Source: Candidatus Sumerlaeota bacterium (GTDB lineage Bacteria; Sumerlaeota; Sumerlaeia; UBA8349). From it: DNA of 19,256 nucleotides. Under the pieces are notes generated by a model. It was not told the origin of the DNA, searched no databases, and worked only from the letters and a program-made list of their open reading frames with translations. The DNA lies in NCBI GenBank assembly GCA_003501375.1, contig DNPO01000446.1, positions 1-19,256 on the forward strand, read 5' to 3'. The position numbers were made by a program, and so were the translations under genes. Positions 7,912 to 13,895 of this stretch are shown here, in pieces. Numbering within the stretch: the stretch's first letter is position 1; each line of letters begins with the position of its first letter.

Positions 7912-9189
7912 TTAAGCCCTTAGTTTCATATCAGAAAGACGCTGCTTGGCTTCTCGGTTTTTGGGATCGAGTTGCATGGCCATGGTAAAGGACTGAGCTG
8001 CAGACCGCTTGTCACCCTTCAGCAGGTAGGTTTCACCGATTTCCATGTAAACTTCCGCGCTGTTGGGCGTGTAACGAATCAAAGCCTTGAAGTGTACCAA
8101 CGCCTGGGTGTACATACCGCGATTGCGGAAGGCACGACCAACCGACATACGCGCCTTGATAATGGCTTCCTGCGTGGAGTGATTCTTGGGATCCATTGCT
8201 ACGCAACGGTTCCATGTTTGGAAGGCTTCTTCAATCAGCCCCGCATTCAACTGCGACCAGCCCAGCATGTTCATGGCTTCGATGTTCTTGGGGAACTTCT
8301 TCAGGAGGGTCTGCCAAGCCTCCATCGCTTCCTTCCACGTATGTTCTTCGTAGAGGGCCATGGCGATCTTGTACTGCGCCTCAAAATCGTCCGGGTTAAT
8401 CTTGAGGATTTCTCGATATTCCTCAATGGAAGCTGGCGCATTGTCCTCGTCACCCTGACCACCAAGGTGGCGACGGATCTCAACAATCAGGTTGCGCTTG
8501 TAAAGGTCTTCGGGATCACTATCCAAGCGGGTTTGCCAGAGTTCCAGCACTTTTGTCCAGTATTGCTTGCTTTGTTCCGCATTTCCAGCATGTTCGCAAG
8601 CAATGGCCAAGTTCTGAATCAACAGTTCGTTATCGGGGTCCATCTGAGCGGCTTTTTCCCAATACTCCACCGCCTCCACATAAATCCCGTGCTCAGCCAG
8701 TTTGTAACCCATTTGAAGACAACAAAAAAGCAAATTATTTTTGGCTCGCTGAAAACCAGGGTCCAACTGCTTTAAGATAGCCTGCCAGTCAGCAATGGCC
8801 TTGGGATACTCATGTGCAATCGTTCGTTTACACGACCGCCGCATAAGCAACTGGACAGCGACAGCCCGCAGTTCTGCACTGGTGGGATTGGCATTCAAGT
8901 CCTCGCGAACCTTGGCAAGAGCCTGTACCAACTCCTCGTCAGACGCAGGTACCTGCTCCTCATCTGAAAAGAGAAACTGGCCCTTGAAGTTGTTAAAAAC
9001 GAGCACGTCTTCACGGGCGCGCTTGGCAGGATGACACAGTTTACCATACGCCGTCTCAATAGCCATGAAACGGTCCGTATGCGTTTCCTGATCATACTTT
9101 TTAACAAGAACGGCGTAAGCATCCTTAATTTCCTTATCGGATGCGCCTTTGCTCAACTCTAAAACTGCATAAGCATTTTGGTTTTCCAT
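7912..9189 (-). CDS. TPR protein with degenerate J domain lacking HPD
   Basis: About 425 residues from ATG 9189, which has an AAGGG site 7 bases upstream; a longer start at 9213 has none. Residues 1-62 follow the J-domain plan: NAYAVLELSKGASDKEIKDAY (helices I-II), a loop, then DRFMAIETAYGKLCHPAKR (helix III). Where J proteins have YHPDK, this has KYDQETHTD, so the His-Pro-Asp that triggers Hsp70 ATPase is gone. The rest is a TPR array (about 95-420), clear in YVEAVEYWEKAAQMDPDN, EEAFQTWNRCVAMDPKN, YTQALVHFKALIRYTPNS and KRSAAQSFTMAMQLDPKN. It is soluble, with no signal peptide or span. It is the first of three tightly packed genes (TPR-J, GrpE-like, Hsp70), so it probably acts with that Hsp70, perhaps as a client- or scaffold-binding adaptor; that role is inference. 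Confidence 0.85.
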   Translation of the reverse strand: MENQNAYAVLELSKGASDKEIKDAYAVLVKKYDQETHTDRFMAIETAYGKLCHPAKRAREDVLVFNNFKGQFLFSDEEQVPASDEELVQALAKVREDLNANPTSAELRAVAVQLLMRRSCKRTIAHEYPKAIADWQAILKQLDPGFQRAKNNLLFCCLQMGYKLAEHGIYVEAVEYWEKAAQMDPDNELLIQNLAIACEHAGNAEQSKQYWTKVLELWQTRLDSDPEDLYKRNLIVEIRRHLGGQGDEDNAPASIEEYREILKINPDDFEAQYKIAMALYEEHTWKEAMEAWQTLLKKFPKNIEAMNMLGWSQLNAGLIEEAFQTWNRCVAMDPKNHSTQEAIIKARMSVGRAFRNRGMYTQALVHFKALIRYTPNSAEVYMEIGETYLLKGDKRSAAQSFTMAMQLDPKNREAKQRLSDMKLRA

Positions 9190-9501
9190 CGCACGACCCT
9201 TCGCGAGCTTCAACCGGATAATTTATCCCACTCGATCCACCGGAGGTCAATATTCCACGTTATTTTAATCTTTTCAAGGGAAATTGAACAAAGAATGCGG
9301 ACAAGATGCAGAATCACGATTTTTTCACAGGTTGTAATGACATATTTAGTTTTTACAGCAGCAGCCTCTCAGGACACACTGTTCGCGAAGGGGGAAAAAC
9401 ACTGTTGGTGATTACCGTTCGCATGGTTCGAAATGTCCACCTTTGGGTAGTGCCAACCCTAATCTATGAAATTTGTACAAGAAAGAACAGCGGACTTCCT
9501 A
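9190..9501 (-). other. 312-base gap inside the chaperone cluster
   Basis: No gene is supported on either strand. The gap splits the cluster into GrpE-CbpA and TPRJ-GrpE-like-Hsp70 halves. On the minus strand it holds a weak promoter candidate (9262-9291) and the ribosome site of the TPR/J gene. I see no CIRCE-type heat-shock inverted repeat and no convincing terminator after the CbpA stop. Confidence 0.6.
9262..9291 (-). promoter_or_regulatory. Candidate promoter before the TPR/J-like gene
   Basis: On the minus strand, TTGTTC (9286-9291) and TAAAAT (9262-9267) are 18 bases apart, about 72 bases before ATG 9189. Each box matches the sigma-70 consensus imperfectly and the region is AT-rich, so chance matches are likely. 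A separate promoter here would explain the 312-base break in the cluster. Confidence 0.35.
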
Positions 9502-10482
9502 CTACCCTCTGGGTTGGAAAACAGACTCATGAGCCAGTTGCTCGAACAGTTTTTTTTCGGTCGCGGTCAGGGTTTTCGGCACCACAATACGCAGTTTAAC
9601 CAACAAATCACCCGACGGGCCTTTACGACGCGGCATGCCCTTGCCACGCAAGCGGAGACTTTGCCCACTTTGTGCCCCGGCGGGAATACGCATGCGCACC
9701 TGGCCTGCCAATGTCGCGATAGAGACTTCCGCCCCCAACGCAGCTTCCCAAGGCGCAATATCTAAGGTAACTTTCAGATCGTTGCCTTCCAACTCAAAGC
9801 GTGGGTGTTTGCCAATGTGAATCTTTAAATAGAGGTCCCCAGACCGACCACCAACAGTTGCCTCTCCTTGCCCGGCAAGTCGTATCTTAGAACCTTCCGT
9901 CACGCCCTCGGGAATTTTTACATCAAAGGAACGGGTGGAACGGGAAAGTCCTCCGCGTGCATTGCGCGTGAGGCTTTCCAACTCTATTTTTTTGCTGGCT
10001 CCATGCGCCGCTTCTTCAAGCGAGATGGTGAGTTCCGCATGCTGATCGCCTGTTGGAGCGCCACCAAAATCACTCGGTTGTTCTCCGCCGAACCCAGCAG
10101 TTTGTCCACCAAAATTCATGTCACCAAAAATGCTGCGAAAGAAATCGCTGAAATCACTCCCTCCAGCGCTTCCCCCAGCAGCGCCAGCACCAAAGGGGTT
10201 GCCTCCAGCACTGGTCTGTCGTCTGCCACTGAATCCGGGAGGCGGTGTAAAATTCTGCCCGGAATGCCAATCCTTACCCAAATGATCGTAACGTTTGCGC
10301 TTGTCAGGATCGCGCAAAACTTCATAAGCCTCGTTCAGTTGCTTGAATTTTTCTTCCGCCTTGGGGGCTTTGTTCACGTCGGGATGCCACTTACGCGCCT
10401 GTTTGCGGAAGGCTTTTTGAATTTCCTCCTGCGTTGCGGTACGTTCTACCCCGAGTACTTCGTAATAGTCTTGGTATTTCAT
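9502..10482 (-). CDS. CbpA-type J-domain co-chaperone (zinc-finger-less DnaJ)
   Basis: A 326-residue class-B J protein. The J domain (4-70) has an intact HPD at 33-35 (KWHPDVNK) and the YEVL/DPDKRKRYDHLG ending. A Gly/Phe-rich linker (about 80-145) includes the DFSDFFRSIFGD patch found in CbpA. Two beta-barrel substrate domains follow (about 147-315): AELTISLEEAAHGASKKI, VKIPEGVTEGSKIRLAGQGE, GDLYLKIHI and MRIPAGAQSGQSLRLRGKGMP. There is no CxxCxGxG zinc finger, which separates it from DnaJ proper. It should deliver clients to Hsp70 and stimulate ATP hydrolysis. It has a good AAGGGA site 8 bases before ATG 10482 and sits 19 bases after the canonical GrpE, so the two form one unit. It is the only intact J domain in the window and is the natural partner of the nearby Hsp70, unless it serves a housekeeping DnaK elsewhere. 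Confidence 0.92.
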   Translation of the reverse strand: MKYQDYYEVLGVERTATQEEIQKAFRKQARKWHPDVNKAPKAEEKFKQLNEAYEVLRDPDKRKRYDHLGKDWHSGQNFTPPPGFSGRRQTSAGGNPFGAGAAGGSAGGSDFSDFFRSIFGDMNFGGQTAGFGGEQPSDFGGAPTGDQHAELTISLEEAAHGASKKIELESLTRNARGGLSRSTRSFDVKIPEGVTEGSKIRLAGQGEATVGGRSGDLYLKIHIGKHPRFELEGNDLKVTLDIAPWEAALGAEVSIATLAGQVRMRIPAGAQSGQSLRLRGKGMPRRKGPSGDLLVKLRIVVPKTLTATEKKLFEQLAHESVFQPRG

Positions 10483-10501
10483 CTAAAAAATCCCTTAGTA
10501 T

Positions 10502-10951
10502 TTAAGATGCAACAACGCGAACTTTGGCCGGACGCAAGATGGTACCATCTTTGAACTGGTACCCTTTCAATAAAACGTCGGTAATGGTATTGGGAACGGC
10601 TCCCGGCACAGTGACCTGTGCGACGGCCTCATGCCGCACGGGATCGAACATTTGCCCCAGACTTTCAAAGGGTTCAACGCCAAACAAGAGAAAAAGACTG
10701 AGCATTTGCTGGTGAATGCCTTGGATACCCCGCGCCCATTCGGCGTGTGCTGGATGCGGGAGACTCATGGCACGTTCGAGATTATCCACCACCTCTAAGA
10801 AGGAAGCAAGAATATGGTGTCGCTCGTGCAACACACTGGCTTGCATCTGGGCATTGCCACGCTTACGCACGTTATCTAAGTCAGCAAGGGTACGGAGATA
10901 GCGCTCGCGCAATTCATCAGGGGAAAGGGTTTCGAGTTGAAAATCAGGCAT
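10502..10951 (-). CDS. grpE: Short canonical GrpE
   Basis: A 149-residue GrpE, shorter than the usual ~190 because the acidic, disordered N-terminus is missing. Conserved pieces are in order: RYLRTLADLDNVRKR (18-31), ending the long dimer helix; ILASFLEVVDNLERAM (47-62); the helix around GIHQQMLSLFLLFGVEPFE (78-96); FDPVRHEAV (102-110); and the beta domain LLKGYQFKDGTILRPAKVRVV (127-147). GrpE dimers release ADP from Hsp70. This is the first gene of the leftward cluster and is followed after 19 bases by the CbpA-type gene. It differs strongly from the GrpE-like protein at 7308-7901, so the cluster holds two diverged exchange factors, not a recent duplication. The ribosome site is weak. The symbol denotes the family; whether this is the cell's main GrpE cannot be told from here. 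Confidence 0.9.
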   Translation of the reverse strand: MPDFQLETLSPDELRERYLRTLADLDNVRKRGNAQMQASVLHERHHILASFLEVVDNLERAMSLPHPAHAEWARGIQGIHQQMLSLFLLFGVEPFESLGQMFDPVRHEAVAQVTVPGAVPNTITDVLLKGYQFKDGTILRPAKVRVVAS

Positions 10952-11009
10952 CGTACAACACTTTCATAAAAAAATCACACGGAAGGTCATGTTACGATCC
11001 GATTAGGGT

Positions 11010-11039
11010 ATTCTATAGGATAAAGGGTGTCCTGTCCAA
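11010..11039 (-). promoter_or_regulatory. Candidate promoter of the chaperone cluster
   Basis: On the minus strand, TTGGAC (11034-11039) and TAGAAT (11010-11015) are 18 bases apart, about 59 bases before the GrpE start at 10951. It resembles a vegetative sigma-70 promoter. No CIRCE element or clear heat-shock sigma-32 promoter is visible, so heat control is not indicated by sequence. Confidence 0.4.
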
Positions 11040-11185
11040 AGTAATCTGTAGATTTTAAAATCTAAAAAAAACAAAACAGATTCCACCGATAAACATGGAT
11101 TGAGCATGATTGAACCCGTGTCCACCTGCAAAAATCCGTGTTCTGATCTTTTCCGTGTGTTTCTAAAGTATGGAAAAAACAAAAT

Positions 11186-11358
11186 CCCCCGCCAGACTTG
11201 TCCCGATGGGGTAAGGAAAAAAGCATCTGCAAAATCCAAGATTTCTGGTTCCTCCCTCGCCAGACTGGAAAACCAATTTGACGAGGGTGGGAGGAGGTGG
11301 AACCATGAAGATTGGGTCTCAGGCTATCCTTACACCACCGGGACAAGTCCGGCGGGGG
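11186..11358. repeat. Long imperfect inverted repeat (173 bases)
   Basis: The outer arms 11186-11216 and 11328-11358 are complementary at 28 of 31 positions; the cores are ACTTGTCCCG and CGGGACAAGT, with CCCCCGCC/GGCGGGGG at the tips. Nested inside are TGGTTCC (11246-11252) with GGAACCA (11299-11305) and CCCTCG (11254-11259) with CGAGGG (11282-11287). The RNA would fold into one long branched rod. It has no protein-coding signal. It may be a MITE-like or REP-like element, a structured RNA, or a large terminator region. Confidence 0.7.
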
Positions 11359-11610
11359 AGGTGGGAAAATTTGACTATGTTCCCTCCGTATACTTTTATC
11401 AAAACAAAACAGAGCGGGCCGTATCATGCCCAATGCTGTTGATCAAACGGTAACTTTCTATTCGATTCCATGGCAGCACAACGCAGCAAATGGAAACACC
11501 TCACCACCGGCCTCATTCTGATGTACTGCCCCCAACAACGCAAGAGAGAAAACGCTTTTCGGTATAAAAAAGATACGCCGGAAATTTTCCCATACTCCCG
11601 GTCGATTCTT

Positions 11611-13506
11611 TTACATCCCCGCAGACTTGATGAGTTTTGCGTAATCTGATGGCGTGCCATTGGCCAAACAGCAGTCGATGATTTGGCGTCCAAGCGGGTC
11701 TAGATCCTCTTCCAGATAAAGCGCCAAGTTTTTTCGGAAGAAATCATACAAAATTTCCGCACCGGCGTCGTAGGCGGCTTCGCCCACTTCGGGCTGGCTT
11801 TCCACTTTTAGGAAGCCATGCGGTAAATGGCGACCTTCCACCAGCAAGTGATTGAGCGCGTAGCCCAGCAGCGGACAGCGCGAGGGGCTGATCTGCTCCT
11901 CTTTAAACTTCGCATATCCGCGACGGGCGAGGTATTCGCGCGCGATCCACTGCGCCATAAAGCCCGTCTTCCAAGCGCCAATATACTGGTTGGGTACCAG
12001 CACATAGTGTACCTTGGGCGAGCTGATAATTTGTTTCAGCAAAAGGTTGGCTTGGGGCACGCGGCGTCCTGTGGCAAAGGGCCAGTAGGAACCGATACCT
12101 TCGCTGTGCATGCCTTCGGTGTGGACAATGCTGGGGTTAGCGTGACCACTGGGTGCAACCAAGCGCCACAACCAGGCAAGCGCTGGCGGCAGCAGGTGGA
12201 AGAGACCGATGATACCGTAGGTCGGATCGTCCTTGGTGCAGGGTGGGGTGCGCACACCAAAACTACGAATATCCACCGCAACGGGTTCATTGACCACATC
12301 GGGCATCATGGGGCGGGGAAGAATCACGCGCGGATTCGGGCAGGGTTTGCCCGGCGCATCCTCAATGTGCTCCCACAACAGGGCACGTCCACGGGGGGCA
12401 GCGTCAATATTCAAGAACATCAACGGTTCGGAAGGCTGCGCGGTTAATTTTTCCAAGTGCGGGTCTGTGCCATAATCCGAAATATGATCAACACGAACAA
12501 ACCATGACGTTTCCGCATCCATCACGTGAATGAGTCCGTCGTTTTCCTGAATCTGCGGCGGGCACAGGGCAATATCGTCCGTCACTGGGCGGAGTTCGCA
12601 AGCGCGGGGGATTTCGAGGTAACGGCGCTCGCCCGTAACAATGTTCTTTCCAAGCAAAATTCGTCCATCAGGCTCGCGCTGGAGTTGCTCCAGCATCTCG
12701 CTTTTACCACCACCGCTTGCACCCTCGTGCATCAGGGTGATCACGTTGTCATAAGGGGTGATAACTTGAACAGTAGAGCAGTGCGGCACAACCCATTCTT
12801 CGCGCTCGGCGTGGTGGATTAGAACGCCATACACGCCTTTTTTAGCGCTGGGGCCGGGGTACAGATTGTAGGCAAACATTTCGTGCAAGCCGTCTTCATG
12901 GCGATCATGCACCACGACCTGCTTGCCGTTAAAGTGCGTGTGGCGGAACGGCGGAGCAACGATCAGAATCGCCTGCGGCTTGTAATCCAGCGGCAAGTCG
13001 CTGATCGGCGTAATTCCCTGCAACAGGGCTAACCCCAAGGCGAAAAATGCGGCATTGGTCGGCACTATAGCCAACGAGGGAATGCTGACAATCCCCTGTC
13101 CCGAATCGAACGCAAAAGCCGTCAGGTCTTGTTTTTCCAACCAAGCAAAGGTCTCCTCGCGAAGTTTGCTGAACGGGTATCCAAAACGCTCCGCAAAACG
13201 GGGCTTGTCGGAAGGAAGTTCGTCGGCAATGAAGAGACAGTCACGTTCGCGGCGACGCATGTAGGATTCCGGGTAATTGGCCACGATGCCATTGCGAACG
13301 CGGGCAACCGTAGCTTCCATGACGGAACGTCCGCTGCTGGGCAGCGCATAGAGTACCTCAAAAAAGTCATTGCCCGCAGGGCCGCAGGCAGCATCCATCA
13401 GTTCCTGCGTGGTGGAAGCCCATGTAACGTTCGGGGCTTTTTTCAATACGGACTGAACGTCATCGGGGAGTTGGAAGTTGGCAGGATTAACCTTCTTACT
13501 ATTCAT
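11611..13506 (-). CDS. DUF4914-type P-loop protein (PEPCK/HPr-kinase-like)
   Basis: 631 residues from ATG 13506, preceded by AAAGGAG 13 bases upstream; an in-frame start at 13656 would add 50 residues unlike a protein N-terminus. I recognise the DUF4914 family, uncharacterised proteins related at a distance to phosphoenolpyruvate carboxykinase. The central Walker A motif is GASGGGKS (262-269), preceded by YDNVITLMHE and followed by EM; the GKSE ending is like that of HPr kinase. Before it lie HFNGKQVVVHDRH (191-203) and the acid-rich DGLHEMFAYN. The C-terminal part has VHTEGMHSEGIGSYWPFATGR and VLVPNQYIGAWKTGFMAQW, long conserved-looking stretches. No signal peptide or span, so it is cytoplasmic and probably binds a nucleotide; the substrate is unknown. 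It stands alone, divergent from the GH95 gene, and leads a 389-base control region. The family name is from memory; the P-loop is plain in the sequence. Confidence 0.8.
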   Translation of the reverse strand: MNSKKVNPANFQLPDDVQSVLKKAPNVTWASTTQELMDAACGPAGNDFFEVLYALPSSGRSVMEATVARVRNGIVANYPESYMRRRERDCLFIADELPSDKPRFAERFGYPFSKLREETFAWLEKQDLTAFAFDSGQGIVSIPSLAIVPTNAAFFALGLALLQGITPISDLPLDYKPQAILIVAPPFRHTHFNGKQVVVHDRHEDGLHEMFAYNLYPGPSAKKGVYGVLIHHAEREEWVVPHCSTVQVITPYDNVITLMHEGASGGGKSEMLEQLQREPDGRILLGKNIVTGERRYLEIPRACELRPVTDDIALCPPQIQENDGLIHVMDAETSWFVRVDHISDYGTDPHLEKLTAQPSEPLMFLNIDAAPRGRALLWEHIEDAPGKPCPNPRVILPRPMMPDVVNEPVAVDIRSFGVRTPPCTKDDPTYGIIGLFHLLPPALAWLWRLVAPSGHANPSIVHTEGMHSEGIGSYWPFATGRRVPQANLLLKQIISSPKVHYVLVPNQYIGAWKTGFMAQWIAREYLARRGYAKFKEEQISPSRCPLLGYALNHLLVEGRHLPHGFLKVESQPEVGEAAYDAGAEILYDFFRKNLALYLEEDLDPLGRQIIDCCLANGTPSDYAKLIKSAGM

Positions 13507-13747
13507 GGTATCTGAACTTCTCCTTTGGAAAATATGCCGCGTAGCGTAAAAAAATGCGGCTGCTTGGTACGATGATTGGCCCCACGAGGACACGCGGGGG
13601 AAGTGTGAGAGGGTGCCCGAGCGGGTACTCACGTTTCGACCGTAAACAGACCACATAAAAATAGCAATAGATTTTTACGGCAGCGAAAAATATTTCGCCG
13701 TTTTTCCCCCATTGCACAGCCTTCAACTCCCAAATATCTTCTTCAGC

Positions 13748-13776
13748 AATTGTTCAAATTAGAGGGATGAACAATT
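13748..13776. promoter_or_regulatory. Candidate operator: 9-bp inverted repeat upstream of GH95
   Basis: AATTGTTCA (13748-13756) and TGAACAATT (13768-13776) form a perfect inverted repeat with an 11-base spacer, so centres are 20 bases apart, about two helical turns. Two more TTGTTCA/TGAACAA words lie at 13799-13805 and 13889-13895, the last abutting the GH95 start. The repeat sits about 35 bases upstream of the -35 box, a position suited to an activator; no regulator gene is adjacent. Confidence 0.45.
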
Positions 13777-13810
13777 AACACGGTCGTTTCGTAAATTTTT
13801 GTTCAAAACC

Positions 13811-13840
13811 TTGACATTTCACATTTCGATTTTGCATAAT
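13811..13840 (+). promoter_or_regulatory. Sigma-70-type promoter of the GH95 gene
   Basis: A consensus -35 box TTGACA (13811-13816) and a -10 box CATAAT (13835-13840) are 18 bases apart, about 55 bases before the ATG at 13896. The surrounding DNA is AT-rich. AAAGGGA about 9 bases before the start serves as ribosome site. Confidence 0.68.
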
Positions 13841-13895
13841 ATGCGAAGTCTGTTGTGTTAACGATAAAGTACTGGTGTGAAAGGGACGTGAACAA

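Larger units (their letters stand above)
10952..11610. other. 659-base non-coding region
   Basis: No gene is supported. From left to right it holds the candidate promoter of the chaperone cluster (11010-11039), a degenerate stretch with repeated TCCGTGT words (about 11095-11155) resembling the intergenic repeat at 17661-17748, the long imperfect hairpin at 11186-11358, and about 250 bases (11359-11610) downstream of the DUF4914-type gene in which I see no further clear element. Confidence 0.6.
13507..13895. other. Divergent control region, DUF4914-type gene / GH95 gene
   Basis: The 389 non-coding bases between two divergent starts hold the AAAGGAG site of the leftward gene, a short GC-rich hairpin (about 13604-13633), an AT-rich hairpin (GCGAAA/TTTCGC, about 13684-13699), the TTGTTCA inverted repeat (13748-13776) and the rightward GH95 promoter (13811-13840). 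I could not pick a convincing promoter for the leftward gene. Confidence 0.6.

Noticed and set aside
10952..11100. CIRCE or sigma-32 heat-shock element for the chaperone cluster
   Set aside because: I looked for TTAGCACTC/GAGTGCTAA and for the sigma-32 boxes upstream of GrpE and in the 312-base gap; neither is present in recognisable form.
11062..11453. Overlapping open frames of about 100-120 codons on both strands in the non-coding region
   Set aside because: They run across the long inverted repeat, have no ribosome sites or recognisable domains, and exist on both strands at once.
13604..13650. tRNA-Ser-like D-arm (GGTGCCCGAGCGGGT) followed by GTTTCGACC
   Set aside because: No anticodon arm, variable arm or matching 3' acceptor strand could be laid out; the match is about 15 bases of box-A-like sequence and can be explained by a small hairpin in the leader of the DUF4914-type gene.
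13507..13656. 50-residue N-terminal extension of the DUF4914-type protein
   Set aside because: The extension crosses hairpins and has no ribosome site; ATG 13506 has AAAGGAG upstream and gives a natural start.
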